Shown here: piece by piece, positions 34,113-43,690 of the stretch
Numbering within the stretch: position 1 is the first letter of the stretch
Layout: each line of letters opens with the position of its first letter
NCBI GenBank assembly: GCA_025362295.1
Contig: JANYGX010000010.1
Span: 137,734-201,733 of the forward strand
Length of the DNA stretch: 64,000 bases
DNA from: Sphingomonadales bacterium
Lineage (GTDB): Bacteria > Pseudomonadota > Alphaproteobacteria > Sphingomonadales > Sphingomonadaceae
Direction of reading: 5' to 3'
Notes under the pieces: generated by a model
Databases searched by the model: none
Told to the model about the DNA's origin: nothing
Seen by the model: only the letters and a program-made list of their open reading frames with translations
Position numbers and translations under genes: made by a program

Positions 34113-37100
34113 CTACCCGGCCAGCGCCACATAATCTGTTTTGCCGGTGGCCAATACCGGTATTGCGACAACATGTTGGATAGTTCTGGGCACCATCAGC
34201 TCTGGGTGACCCCCGTTGCGGGCAAAGCTCATCAGCGCTTCTGATGTGGCGCCGGCATGAGTGGTGACGAGCACAATGGCCTCGCCCTTGCGCTCGTCTG
34301 GCCGGGTTAGAGCCGCGTGCTGGAACTCTGGCCACAAACGAGCAGCGAGTGCTTCAACGGCCGCGAGCGAGATCATTTCGCCACCAAGTTTGGCAAAGCG
34401 CTTGGCGCGACCCTCAATGGTGACATACCCATCAGGATCGACTGAGACGATATCGCCGGTGTCATACCAGCCGCTTGCCAGCGGCTGCAGGATGCCGGGC
34501 TGGTCAACCTTCATGTAGCCAAGCATGATATTGGGGCCGCTCACATAAAGCAGGCCAGCGCCGCCCTCAATACCGGGCACGGCCTCTAGCCTATGCTCGA
34601 TCCCTGGTAGCAACCGGCCGACACTGCCCGCCTTGAAGTGCATGGGGGTGTTGACGGCCAGCACTGGCGCAGTTTCGGTGGCACCATAGCCTTCCAGAAT
34701 ACGCAGGCCGAATTTGTCTGAAAACATTGTGCGGGTTTCGCTGCGCACCCGCTCCGCACCAGCAAAGATGTAACGCACTGCATAAAAATCATAGGCGTGC
34801 GCCATGCGACCATAGCCAGCGAGAAAAGTATCGGTGCCAAACAGGATTGTGGCGTTGGTGTCGTAGACCAGGGCTGGCACAATGCGGTAGTGCAGCGGCG
34901 AGGGATAGAGCATGGTTTTGATACCGGAAAACAGCGGCAAAAGCGTGCCGCCGGTTAGGCCGAAACTGTGGAAAACGGGAAGCGCGTTGAACACAATATC
35001 GCTGGCGTTGAAATCCACCCGCGCTGAGAGCTGAAAGCGGTTGGCAAGCAGATTACGGTGCGAGAGCACCACAGCTTTCGGCACGCCTTCCGATCCGGAG
35101 GTGAACAGCACGACCGCAGCGTCATCCGGTTTTACTCGGTGGCGTTTGTGCACCCAACCAGCGACAGGCGACAGCAGCAGCGCGACTAACTTATCCCATG
35201 GCCGGAGTTTGGCTGCAACATCTTCAAGATACACCAGGCGTGCTTGTGCTCCAAGGGCTTCAGCGGTGGCTGAAAGATTTGCACGTTCTATGAAGCGTTT
35301 TGATGTGATGATGGTTTTGATATCGGCTGCGGTCAGGGCAGCCTGCACGTTTGCAACGCCCGCTGAAAAATTCAGCATAGCCGGTATTCGGCCTTTCGCT
35401 TGAAGGGCAAAAAATGTCGCGACAACACCGGTCACATTTGGCAGCATGACACCGACGCGCTCAGCGCGACGGGTGGTTTTTTCAAAAGCTTTGCCAAGCG
35501 CCAATGCAGCAGCAATCAGTCGACGGTAGCTTAGCGGCTTGCGCTCGACATCCTCAAGAATCGCATGACTGCCGCCATGAACACTGCGGGCATCGACCAG
35601 CGCTTCAAACAAACTCTGGCTGGTGTTGCAGGTTTCAAAAATAAGGCTCGCCATCAGGTCAGTGAGCTGAAGGCCGGCTGCCTGGCGGCGGGCGCGGGCG
35701 GTGAGGCCGTCCGGCAAGGTAAATTTTTTCGGTGGCAAAACAGTGAGCGTGATTTTGGGAAACCAGCGCAAGCGCACTTTGCCGCGCAGCCGCGAGAAAT
35801 GCGAATATTGCGCGCCGTCAATGCGCACCGGCACGATGTCGGCCCCAGCCCGATCGGCGACCATGCCCGGCCCCTCAAACACTTTCATGAGAGCGCCAGT
35901 GGTCGTGATGCGCCCTTCCGGAAAGATCACCAGTTTTTTTCCGGCCTCAACCGCACGCACCATGGCCTTGGCCGCCATCGGGTTGGTCGGGTCCACTGGA
36001 AACGCATCGATGATGTTGAGGAAGGGTTTCACCCACCACTGCCGAGCAATGAAGGTGTTGACCGCAAAGCAAGGCTTGCCCGGTAAAAACGCGGCCAGCA
36101 AAATGCCGTCGAGAAACGAGACGTGATTGACCACCACCACGGCCTTGGCGCTGGCCATCGTATAATGTTCAAGGCCCTCCACCTTTACCCTGAAGCAGAG
36201 TTTGAGAACGGCTTTCAGCGTGCCCTTCACCACTGAATCTGGCAGCAAGCCAATCACCACAACAGCCACAACCAGATTCATCACCCCGAAAATCAGAAAC
36301 ACAGCCCCTATGCCGAAACGCAACAAAAGTGCGGCCACCAGTGCAAAACCGACCATGAAAGCTGCGTTCACCACATTATTCGCCGCGATCACCCGTGAGC
36401 GCTCGGCCTCGGGGGCTGACTCTTGCAGCAAGGCATAGAGTGGCACGATGAAGGCCCCGCCACAGAATGCGACCAGAAACAGATCGATAAGAATGCGGCC
36501 GCTGCCATCGGAACGCAGCACACCACCCGGGCCCAGCAGCATGTCAGTCGCCAGCGGCGCATAGGCACGGCTGGCAAAAAACAAGTCGATCAGAAACACC
36601 GTCATGCCGACACTGGCAAAGGGTGCGTAGCGGGCGCTGATCTCGCCGTTCAGCAGCCGTGCAATAACCAGCGAGCCAACCGCTATGCCGGTGGTGAAGG
36701 CAAACAGGCACATGACGACAGCATTGGGATCGCCGTGCAGCACGGCCTTGCCGTAAGCCGGCAACTGCCCGACCAGCACAGCACCGAGCGCCCAGAACCA
36801 TGAAATGCCAAGGGTGGTGAGCAGTGTGACGCGGTTCGCCAGCGCATGGCGCACCAAATCAACGGTGTCAGCAAAAATATTGAGCGACAGGGGAAGCCCA
36901 GGGGAGACCGCCGGAGCCGATGGAATACGCAGTGCCACAGCAAAGCCAAGAACCGCAACCACCAACCCGAGAACGGCTGACCAGTGCGGGGCCAGAAAGC
37001 CGCCCATAGCGGTCCCCACCAGCACAGCAATGAAGGTACCAGCTTCGACCAGGCCATTGCCCGCAAGCAATTCGTGCGGTTTCAGATGCTGTGGCAAAAT

Positions 37101-37502
37101 GGAATATTTAAGCGGTCCAAAAAAAGCCGAGTGGGTGCCGAGCAGAAACAGCACACCCATCAGGGCCGACACCGATGTGCCACCAAGAGCCCAGGCGCTC
37201 ATCGCCATAATAAAGATTTCGATAATTTTAATGCCGCGGATAAGCCAGCTTTTTTCATGACCATCAGCCAATTGGCCAGCGGTTGCTGAGAACAGAAAAT
37301 ATGGCAGTATGAATACGCCCCCGGCAAGTGCGGCCAGCATGGCGGCATGATCGGGATCGGTGCTGTAAATGCGGAAGGTGATGAGAATGCTCATCGCCGT
37401 CTTGAACAGGTTGTCGTTCAGGGCGCCGCAAAATTGCGTTAGGAACAGCGGTGCGAAACGGCGGGTTTTAAACAGATCAAGAGCAGGCATCATGAATGAC
37501 AT
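34113..37502 (-). CDS. LplT-PlsC-acyl-ACP synthetase fusion (lysophospholipid uptake and re-acylation)
   Basis: 1129 residues in three domains. Residues 1 to about 410 are a major facilitator transporter of the LplT type (FLTQFCGALNDNLFKTA at the start). About 430-620 is a PlsC acyltransferase with N-H-V-S-F-L-D (HX4D) near 458 and FPEGRIT near 527. About 640-1129 is an AMP-forming ligase with LFTSGSEGVPKAVVLSH near 797 and YDTGDIVSVDPDGYVTIEGRAKR. In E. coli, separate LplT and Aas flip and re-acylate lysophosphatidylethanolamine; here they are one chain, a form known from other proteobacteria. It would act at the inner membrane. The neighbouring genes are ftsH downstream and a DUF937 gene upstream. 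Confidence 0.93.
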   Translation of the reverse strand: MSFMMPALDLFKTRRFAPLFLTQFCGALNDNLFKTAMSILITFRIYSTDPDHAAMLAALAGGVFILPYFLFSATAGQLADGHEKSWLIRGIKIIEIFIMAMSAWALGGTSVSALMGVLFLLGTHSAFFGPLKYSILPQHLKPHELLAGNGLVEAGTFIAVLVGTAMGGFLAPHWSAVLGLVVAVLGFAVALRIPSAPAVSPGLPLSLNIFADTVDLVRHALANRVTLLTTLGISWFWALGAVLVGQLPAYGKAVLHGDPNAVVMCLFAFTTGIAVGSLVIARLLNGEISARYAPFASVGMTVFLIDLFFASRAYAPLATDMLLGPGGVLRSDGSGRILIDLFLVAFCGGAFIVPLYALLQESAPEAERSRVIAANNVVNAAFMVGFALVAALLLRFGIGAVFLIFGVMNLVVAVVVIGLLPDSVVKGTLKAVLKLCFRVKVEGLEHYTMASAKAVVVVNHVSFLDGILLAAFLPGKPCFAVNTFIARQWWVKPFLNIIDAFPVDPTNPMAAKAMVRAVEAGKKLVIFPEGRITTTGALMKVFEGPGMVADRAGADIVPVRIDGAQYSHFSRLRGKVRLRWFPKITLTVLPPKKFTLPDGLTARARRQAAGLQLTDLMASLIFETCNTSQSLFEALVDARSVHGGSHAILEDVERKPLSYRRLIAAALALGKAFEKTTRRAERVGVMLPNVTGVVATFFALQAKGRIPAMLNFSAGVANVQAALTAADIKTIITSKRFIERANLSATAEALGAQARLVYLEDVAAKLRPWDKLVALLLSPVAGWVHKRHRVKPDDAAVVLFTSGSEGVPKAVVLSHRNLLANRFQLSARVDFNASDIVFNALPVFHSFGLTGGTLLPLFSGIKTMLYPSPLHYRIVPALVYDTNATILFGTDTFLAGYGRMAHAYDFYAVRYIFAGAERVRSETRTMFSDKFGLRILEGYGATETAPVLAVNTPMHFKAGSVGRLLPGIEHRLEAVPGIEGGAGLLYVSGPNIMLGYMKVDQPGILQPLASGWYDTGDIVSVDPDGYVTIEGRAKRFAKLGGEMISLAAVEALAARLWPEFQHAALTRPDERKGEAIVLVTTHAGATSEALMSFARNGGHPELMVPRTIQHVVAIPVLATGKTDYVALAG

Positions 37503-37548
37503 TCCATACCTGTATCATCCCGTCGGAAATCGGTTGAACGCTTTGTGA

Positions 37549-37573
37549 TCCTCCCCCTTCAGGTGGGGGAGGA
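37549..37573. repeat. Palindromic hairpin between DUF937 and the LplT-Aas fusion
   Basis: TCCTCCCCC (37549-37557) and GGGGGAGGA (37565-37573) form a 9-bp GC-rich stem with a 7-base loop. It lies 19 bp beyond the DUF937 stop. It lacks a T-run on the minus strand, so it could be either a mobile palindrome or a weak terminator. Confidence 0.65.
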
Positions 37574-37591
37574 ATTGACTTGCTGCGCGCG

Positions 37592-38029
37592 TTACGCCTT
37601 GTTGCCACCCATCAAACCGCCAAGCATACCCATCAAGCCGCCGCCGCCTGTTGCGCCGCCGGTGTTACTGGCAGCGTGCCCTGCCAGCATTGTGGCAACC
37701 ATTGGCATCATAGATGCAATTACGCTTTGCGGAATGCCGGTTTTGGCAGCGGCTTCGGCTTCAAGATTTTGCATACCGCTGCCGCCCATCAGTTGGCCCA
37801 GAATGCCGGAACCGGCAGACACAGCATCAGGGTGGGTTGGGTCGCTGGCATACTGGCTATGGTCGGCATCGCCAACAGCGCCTGGATTATCCTGCATACC
37901 TTGCGCAACGCCTGGCACGAGATGGCCCATAGCGGCGTGGGCCTGCTCAGGGCTGATGCCCAGTTTGCCAGCCATTTGCGCCACAGCGTCCCCGCCACCG
38001 GCACCCATAATCATATTAAGTATCGACAT
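37592..38029 (-). CDS. DUF937-domain protein
   Basis: 145 residues, rich in G, A and M. The N-terminal half holds the DUF937 pattern: VAQMAGKLGISPEQAHAAMG, then LVPGVAQGMQ. The rest repeats M-x-G-G-x-L-M-G units, including AGSGILGQLMGG and the Gly-Met-rich end LMGMLGGLMGG. Cytoplasmic, function unknown; relatives (YidB-like) are common in proteobacteria. ATG 38029 has GGGAGA upstream. It diverges from the DUF4197 gene, with about 98 bp between starts. Confidence 0.8.
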   Translation of the reverse strand: MSILNMIMGAGGGDAVAQMAGKLGISPEQAHAAMGHLVPGVAQGMQDNPGAVGDADHSQYASDPTHPDAVSAGSGILGQLMGGSGMQNLEAEAAAKTGIPQSVIASMMPMVATMLAGHAASNTGGATGGGGLMGMLGGLMGGNKA

Positions 38030-38127
38030 TGTTTTATCTCCCGAAAATTGAACTGTGTTAATATCTTTCGTTTTCTATGATAAAATCGTAGAATTGTCAC
38101 GTGTTCATTCGTTAAATGGAGAGTGTT

Positions 38128-38931
38128 ATGAAAGTAATTTTATGGAGTGTGCTGCTCTGTGCTGTATCAAACATGGCTTTGGCCCAAAGTTTTGATGATG
38201 CAACCAGCATTTTAAAACAGGTGACCAGCCCGACAGCATCGGCACAACCACCCGCCAAAGTGACGAATCCATCCATCATCAGCCCATCCATCACCAGCAC
38301 GGACGCCAACTCTGGCCTCAAGCTGGCGCTCAGCAAGGCGGTTGATCTCGTGGTTAACCAATTGAGCCGGCCCGGCGGTTTTGCCAACGATCCGAAAGTG
38401 CGCATAGGCCTCCCCGGGCCACTGGCTGCCCTTGGTGGTGACGGTAGCGGCGGCGGCTTGCTTGGGAGTCTTGGTGGTGTTGTCTCGGCGCTGGATAAAA
38501 CCGGTCTCACCAAAGGTGTGACCAGCAAGCTTAACAGTGCCGCAGAGCTTGCGGTTGGCAAGGCCGGGCCACTGCTAAAAGGTGCGATCAAAAAAATGAG
38601 TGTAAGCGACGCCCTGGGGATAGTGAGCGGTAGCGAGACCTCAGCCACAGACTATTTCAAGCGCACCATGGGCGCTGATCTGCAAGGCCAGATGGCGCCG
38701 GTTGTGACAACTCAGTTGAGGGGCGTAAAAGCTTTTGATGCCGTGAATGGCCTGATTGCCAAATCGCCGCTGCCACTTGGGGCATTCGGTGCAAAAGATT
38801 TAACCAGCTACGTCACACAAAAAGCCAGCGACGGGGTGTTTTATTATATGGGCGAGCAGGAAAAGAAAATCCGCGCCAACCCGGTCGCCTTTGGGAGTGC
38901 GCTGCTGACAAAGATTTTTGGCGTCAAGTGA
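38128..38931 (+). CDS. Exported DUF4197-domain protein
   Basis: 267 residues from ATG 38128 (GGAG eight bases upstream; an ATG at 38116 is an alternative). A signal peptide ends near residue 20 (SNMALAQS). The mature protein starts with a Thr/Ser/Pro/Ala-rich stretch, then LKLALSKAVDLVVNQLSRPGGFANDPKVRIGLP and ATDYFKRTMGADLQGQMAPVV, then DLTSYVTQKASDGVFYYMGEQEKKIRANP, the DUF4197 signature region. A Gly-rich insert (GGDGSGGGLLGSLGG) interrupts the usual N-terminal part. Probably periplasmic; function unknown. No gene follows closely; DUF484 starts 159 bp later. Confidence 0.82.
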   Translation: MKVILWSVLLCAVSNMALAQSFDDATSILKQVTSPTASAQPPAKVTNPSIISPSITSTDANSGLKLALSKAVDLVVNQLSRPGGFANDPKVRIGLPGPLAALGGDGSGGGLLGSLGGVVSALDKTGLTKGVTSKLNSAAELAVGKAGPLLKGAIKKMSVSDALGIVSGSETSATDYFKRTMGADLQGQMAPVVTTQLRGVKAFDAVNGLIAKSPLPLGAFGAKDLTSYVTQKASDGVFYYMGEQEKKIRANPVAFGSALLTKIFGVK

Positions 38932-39090
38932 TGGTGGTTTTGTGCTGGGCAGTTTTGGCAGCAATTCACGCGCTGACCTGGCGGGCGTGCCATTTCTGCT
39001 TTTTGCAGGCTGGCAAGCTTTCAGGCAAATTTAGTAACATGATTTTTGCGCGAAGATAATTTGTTTACAACTGAATGCTACTATAAAACT

Positions 39091-39687
39091 ATGACCAAAG
39101 CCCAGGCCACCAATGTATTTGACTTTCACACCGTTGCCTTGCAACGGCTGCGCACCAAGCTTGCCGAAGTGGACAATGACCGCGAGTCGCTGCTCGATTT
39201 TGCCCGTGGCCATGTCAGTGTTGAAGCGCAGGTGCATAATGCTGTGCTGGCCGCGCTTGATGCCAGCGGCCTTGATCATCTTATTCATACTATCACCGCA
39301 GACTGGGTGGATATTCTGGGGCTGGATGCGATAGCCTTGGCACTGGTCTCCGGCCAGCAGGAGGTGCGAGCCTCTGCCAGCGGCATTCAGTTTTTGAAAG
39401 CCGCTGATTTACAGGCCATGCTCAAGCAGAAGCACCTGCCGATTACCCTTGAAAAAGTTGAAGTTGGTGCTGTCATTTTTGGTCCAGCCGCATCACTGGT
39501 GCGGGCACAGGCATTCATTCAGTTGCGACCGGCAGCACCTCTGCCATCGGGTGCGCTGGCTGGGGTGTTGGCATTGGGCAGTCGTGACAGTTTTGGTTTT
39601 GACACCATGGCATCGACCTCGCTTATGAATTTTCTTGGTGCCGTGGTTGAGCGCTGCCTGACACGCTGGATGCTGTTGCAGCCGTGA
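39091..39687 (+). CDS. DUF484 family protein
   Basis: 198 residues from ATG 39091. The GAF-like DUF484 fold is suggested by an N-terminal coiled coil (LQRLRTKLAEVDNDRESLLDFARGH) and the C-terminal GVLALGSRDSFGFDTMASTSLMNFLGAVVERCL, very close to the family end. DUF484 genes lie immediately before xerC in many proteobacteria, as here, with a GTGA overlap. Function is not established; a ligand-sensing role is inferred from the fold only. No good ribosome binding site is visible. Confidence 0.88.
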   Translation: MTKAQATNVFDFHTVALQRLRTKLAEVDNDRESLLDFARGHVSVEAQVHNAVLAALDASGLDHLIHTITADWVDILGLDAIALALVSGQQEVRASASGIQFLKAADLQAMLKQKHLPITLEKVEVGAVIFGPAASLVRAQAFIQLRPAAPLPSGALAGVLALGSRDSFGFDTMASTSLMNFLGAVVERCLTRWMLLQP

Positions 39688-40619
39688 GCGGCTTGATCCC
39701 ATCCCTTGACCCAATTCTGCATTACCTTGCAGCGCTTGCCAACGAGCGGCGCGCGGCCAAACGCACCGTAGAGATGTACGGCATGACACTGGAGCGCTTC
39801 GGAACGTTTCTCAGTGGCCATTTTGGCGCAACACTCACAGCGGACCACCTGGCAACCATCAGCCCGCAGGATATCCGCGCCTTTCTCAGCCATCGCCGCG
39901 CCGAGCACGGCCTTGGCAACCGCAGTGTGGCACTCGACCTCAGCGTGCTCAGAGGTTTTTACCGTTGGTGGTCGCGCGTTGAGGGCGTGGAAAACAGTGC
40001 CGCCCAAAGCCTGCGGACGCCGCGTCAGCCGAAGAAATTGCCGCGACCACTCACGGCGGTGGATGCGCTGATGATCGCTGAAGATGTTAGCAGCGACAGT
40101 GACAGTGAGCCGTGGGCGGGAGCACGCGACACGGCTGTGCTGTTGCTGCTCTACGGCGCGGGCCTGCGCATTGCTGAAGCCCTTAGCCTTACAGGGAGCA
40201 CTGTGCAGGCCTTTGAGCGTGGTGACACGAGCCTCCGCGTCACCGGCAAGCGCAGCAAGGAGCGCGTGGTGCCAATGTTGCCGGTACTGCGCGACGCTGT
40301 ACTGGCTTATGCGAAACTTTGTCCCCACCCGCTGCATACCGGTGCACCGCTGTTTCGAGGCGTGCGTGGTGGTGTGGTTCATCCGGCGATTATCCAAAAG
40401 GCCATGCGGCGCGCGCGCATAGGTCTTGGTCTGCCGGATACCGCCACGCCGCATGCGCTTAGGCACAGCTTTGCCACCCATTTGCTTGGCAAGGGGGTAG
40501 ACCTTCGCACCATTCAGGAATTGCTCGGCCACGCCAGCCTCGCCTCAACGCAAATTTATACAGATGTTGACACAGCTATGCTCATCGATGTGTATAAGCA
40601 TGCACATCCTTTGGGGTAA
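39684..40619 (+). CDS. xerC: Tyrosine recombinase XerC
   Basis: 311 residues starting at GTG 39684, overlapping the DUF484 stop as GTGA. With XerD it resolves chromosome dimers at dif under FtsK control. The N-terminal SAM-like domain (about 7-110) binds DNA. The catalytic set is complete: R162 (GLRIAEAL), K189 (TGKRSKE), H257 and R260 (HALRHSFATH), H283 (LLGHAS) and nucleophile Y292 (QIYTDV). The DUF484 neighbour favours XerC over XerD. No dif-like sequence was recognised in the window. Confidence 0.92.
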   Translation: MSGLIPSLDPILHYLAALANERRAAKRTVEMYGMTLERFGTFLSGHFGATLTADHLATISPQDIRAFLSHRRAEHGLGNRSVALDLSVLRGFYRWWSRVEGVENSAAQSLRTPRQPKKLPRPLTAVDALMIAEDVSSDSDSEPWAGARDTAVLLLLYGAGLRIAEALSLTGSTVQAFERGDTSLRVTGKRSKERVVPMLPVLRDAVLAYAKLCPHPLHTGAPLFRGVRGGVVHPAIIQKAMRRARIGLGLPDTATPHALRHSFATHLLGKGVDLRTIQELLGHASLASTQIYTDVDTAMLIDVYKHAHPLG

Positions 40620-40621
40620 GG

Positions 40622-40653
40622 CAAGCTTCGATGCCGCACCAACGGCACGCTTG
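40622..40653. terminator. Possible terminator hairpin after xerC
   Basis: CAAGC pairs with GCTTG and TGCCG with CGGCA around a CACCAA loop, with a small internal bulge. It begins three bases after the xerC stop. The flanking T-run is lacking, so termination would be weak or Rho-dependent. Confidence 0.4.
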
Positions 40654-40706
40654 AAAAGCAGTGGCTATCTTCTTAAATCAGACGTAGTTAAGGATAAAAT
40701 ATAAGC

Positions 40707-40719
40707 AGGGCTTTGCCCT
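40707..40719. other. Small hairpin upstream of the nitronate monooxygenase gene
   Basis: AGGGC-TTT-GCCCT, 17 bp before the start codon. It could shape the leader RNA or be a remnant palindrome. Confidence 0.35.
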
Positions 40720-40736
40720 ACAGGGTATGTAAATTT

Positions 40737-42149
40737 ATGTTTAAACCGCTGAACACCATCAGGATGGCCGGACGGGACGTGTTGCCGTTGGTGGAAGGCG
40801 GCAAAGGCGTTGCGGCCACAAACCATATGTCATCTGGGGCCTGGGCCCATGCGGGTGGTGTTGGTACTGTATCGGCAGTTAATGCTGACAGTTATGCCGC
40901 TGACGGCACCACGCTGGTTGCTCAGGTTTACAGCGGCAAAACCCGACGAGACCGCCATGAGGAGCTTGTGGAATACGCCATTAATGGCGGCATTGAACAA
41001 GTGAAGCGCGCTTGGGATGTTGCCTCTGGTAAAGGCGCGCTCAATATCAATGTGCTCTGGGAAATGGGCGGAGCGCAGCGCGTACTGCACGGTGTGCTTG
41101 AAAAAACCAAAGGGCTGGTGAGCGGGGTGACCTGCGGTGCCGGGATGCCCTATAAACTGGCAGACATAGCGGCACAGTACAGCGTACATTATTATCCGAT
41201 TGTATCATCCGGTCGGGCCTTTCGGGCGCTCTGGAAGCGCAGTTATTCGAAAGTTTCCGAATGGCTGGGGGCAGTGGTTTATGAAGATCCGTGGCTTGCC
41301 GGAGGCCACAATGGCCTTTCCAACGCTGAAGATCCGACTAAACCAGAAGCGCCGTTTGAGCGGGTGAAAGCACTCCGCGAGGTGATGCGCGCCGAGGGTA
41401 TTGCGGACAGCGTGCCGATCATTATGGCCGGTGGCGTGTGGTTCCTTCGCGAATGGGCCGAGTGGATCGACAACAAGGCGCTTGGCACTATTGCCTTCCA
41501 GTTTGGCACACGGCCCCTGCTCACCAGAGAAAGCCCGATCCCGCAAGGCTGGAAAGACCTGCTTCTGAAAATATTGCCGGGTGATGTGTTGTTGCACAAG
41601 TTTTCACCCACGGGCTTTTTTTCGTCTGCTGTTAAAAACTTGTTTCTGAAAGATCTGGAGGATCGCTCCGAAAGGCAGATTGCCTTTACCACAGAGGCGC
41701 ATGGCGACCACAGTTTTGCCCTTGATGTGGGTAACCTGCCGCGTGGACAAAAAGTGTTTGTGACACGGGGCGATTTACTGCGCGCCCGTGAATGGGCAAA
41801 CCTTGGTCACACAGATGCCATTCGCACACCGGAAAACACCCTGGTGTTCGTGGCCGCCGAGCAGAAGCAAACCATTCGCAAGGATCAGTCGGATTGCATG
41901 GGCTGCCTTAGCCAGTGCAGCTTTTCCAGCTGGTCTGACAACGAAAAGAACTCCACAGGCCGCATGGCGGACCCGCGTTCGTTCTGCATCCAGAAAACCT
42001 TGCAAGATGTGGCGCACGGCGGCAGCCTTGATCATAATCTGGTGTTTGCCGGCCACAACGCTTGCCGTTTCGCCCAGGATCCATTTTATTCAAACGGGTT
42101 TATTCCAACGGTGAAGCAACTGGTGGAGCGGATACTGACTGGGGATTGA
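40737..42149 (+). CDS. Nitronate monooxygenase-like FMN protein with C-terminal cysteine cluster
   Basis: 470 residues from ATG 40737. The TIM-barrel flavin-binding family is seen in GGKGVAATNHMSSGAWA, VTCGAGMPYKL, the IIMAGGVW phosphate-binding strand and GTIAFQFGTRPLLT. Nitronate monooxygenases oxidise alkyl nitronates; many relatives act on other substrates, such as enoyl-ACP. Unusual is the C-terminal part: C-x2-C-x3-C (DCMGCLSQCSF) with two further cysteines downstream, suggesting a metal or Fe-S site absent from classical 2-nitropropane dioxygenases. This long form is seen in alphaproteobacteria. It converges on an AGCS symporter gene; a small CGGCT-AA-AGCCG hairpin lies between. Confidence 0.82.
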   Translation: MFKPLNTIRMAGRDVLPLVEGGKGVAATNHMSSGAWAHAGGVGTVSAVNADSYAADGTTLVAQVYSGKTRRDRHEELVEYAINGGIEQVKRAWDVASGKGALNINVLWEMGGAQRVLHGVLEKTKGLVSGVTCGAGMPYKLADIAAQYSVHYYPIVSSGRAFRALWKRSYSKVSEWLGAVVYEDPWLAGGHNGLSNAEDPTKPEAPFERVKALREVMRAEGIADSVPIIMAGGVWFLREWAEWIDNKALGTIAFQFGTRPLLTRESPIPQGWKDLLLKILPGDVLLHKFSPTGFFSSAVKNLFLKDLEDRSERQIAFTTEAHGDHSFALDVGNLPRGQKVFVTRGDLLRAREWANLGHTDAIRTPENTLVFVAAEQKQTIRKDQSDCMGCLSQCSFSSWSDNEKNSTGRMADPRSFCIQKTLQDVAHGGSLDHNLVFAGHNACRFAQDPFYSNGFIPTVKQLVERILTGD

Positions 42150-42262
42150 GCTATCGCACGGCTAAAGCCGGGCCGCACTCACCTGCACCAAACTTCATAT
42201 CTGCAAATTATCTTCGTATATGTCAATTGCTGCAGACTTTGAAAGTTGGCACCAGCGGGTGT

Positions 42263-43690
42263 TTAACGCCCACCCCAATACAGTTGCAAATCTCGTTTGA
42301 TTTCACCTGCAAACATATAGAGTCCGATGATATTTGGGATGCCGACAATAAACTGCGCGGCATCCGATAAATCGATGATCTTTTCCAGCGGCATGACGCT
42401 GCCCACTAAAAGTTGCGCAATGTAGATCAGCTTGAAAATCAGCTTTACCCACCACGCATCGCCGAACATCCAGGTCCATGCCTTGAGGCCATAATAGAAA
42501 CAGCCGATGATGGTGGAATAGGCAAACAGCATAACGGCAACGGTGAGGATGTTGGTGAACCACGGAAACACCGAGGCGTAGGCAAGCGAGGTGATCTCGA
42601 TGCCCTGGGCGCTGGTCGATTGGTAGGCGCCGGTGACAATGACAATAAGCGCTGTTGTGGCACAAATCAGCACGACGCTCACCAGCGGTTCCAGCATGGC
42701 AACAAACCCCTGTGCCACTGGGCTGTCGGTTTTGGCGGACGCATGAGCGCTGGCCGTGACACCAAGCCCGGCCTCGTTGGCGAACGCGGCACGCCGCACA
42801 CCAATAACCAGACATCCAATAAAGCCACCTTTGATAGCGTGCGGCGAAAACGCTTCCGCAACAATGATATAGAGTGCATGAGGCAAAGCGGTGATATGCA
42901 CCGCCAGAATAACAAACCCCGCCAGCAGATAGAGCACACACATAAACGGTACCAGGCGGGAGACCACAGCGGCGATGGATTTGAGTTCACCAATCACCAC
43001 CACGCCAACCACAAGCATGGCAACAACGCCAAACATTACAGGTTGCACGATACCAGTGGCAAAGGCGAATTGTTTTTCGGCCTGGTTGATCTGGAAAAAA
43101 CCGTTGGCAGCGATCACCAGGGCAATGGCCGCAAAACCCGCCATGAATTTACCCAGTGCCGGATAGCCCCGGTTGGCAAAGCCACGTGCTAGATAATAAG
43201 TGGGTCCGCCTGAAAATTGGCCGTCCTTTGACAGAACCCGGTACTTAACCCCAAGAAATGCCTCGGCAAACTTTGTTGACATGCTGATGAGACCCATGAC
43301 AATCAGCCAGAAAGCGGCCCCTGGCCCGCCCGTGGAAATAGCAACAGCAATGCCGGCAATATGGCCAAGCCCGACAATGCTTGAAAGTGCTGTGGCAAGC
43401 GCTTTGAAGGCGGAAATGTCGCCTTTGATTTTTGCCGTGCCGCCAGAATCACGCACCAGTGCCAAGGCATGCTTTAGCCCGCGCGCATTGATGAATTTGA
43501 GATAGACCGTGAAAAACAAACTGGCGGCCACCAGCCAGAGCGCAATCCACTGAACTTCAGCACCGGCAATGGGCAGTTTGTAAAATATAACGGCACTGAT
43601 CGCATCGGTCACAGGCGCCATCACAGCATTGATTGTGGTGTTTAGCGTGTCACCAACAGCCGCCGTGGCAATCCCATGAAAAAAGCTCAA
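42263..43690 (-). CDS. Alanine/glycine:cation symporter family protein (AGCS)
   Basis: 475 residues with about ten hydrophobic segments. Na+- or H+-coupled amino acid importer of the inner membrane. Family motifs include FKALATALSSIVGLGHIAGIAVAISTGGPGAAFW (given in part) and GGPTYYLARGF, and GVRRAAFANEAGLGVTASAHASAKTD around the middle. The start appears to be TTG 43690, overlapping the NfuA stop as TTGA; no in-frame ATG lies nearby. The coupling with an Fe-S carrier gene has no obvious metabolic logic. Substrate preference (alanine or glycine) is taken from the family. Confidence 0.9.
   Translation of the reverse strand: MSFFHGIATAAVGDTLNTTINAVMAPVTDAISAVIFYKLPIAGAEVQWIALWLVAASLFFTVYLKFINARGLKHALALVRDSGGTAKIKGDISAFKALATALSSIVGLGHIAGIAVAISTGGPGAAFWLIVMGLISMSTKFAEAFLGVKYRVLSKDGQFSGGPTYYLARGFANRGYPALGKFMAGFAAIALVIAANGFFQINQAEKQFAFATGIVQPVMFGVVAMLVVGVVVIGELKSIAAVVSRLVPFMCVLYLLAGFVILAVHITALPHALYIIVAEAFSPHAIKGGFIGCLVIGVRRAAFANEAGLGVTASAHASAKTDSPVAQGFVAMLEPLVSVVLICATTALIVIVTGAYQSTSAQGIEITSLAYASVFPWFTNILTVAVMLFAYSTIIGCFYYGLKAWTWMFGDAWWVKLIFKLIYIAQLLVGSVMPLEKIIDLSDAAQFIVGIPNIIGLYMFAGEIKRDLQLYWGGR

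Noticed and set aside
39519..40532. 337-codon minus-strand open frame
   Set aside because: It is antisense to the DUF484 and xerC genes, both with conserved motifs and catalytic residues.
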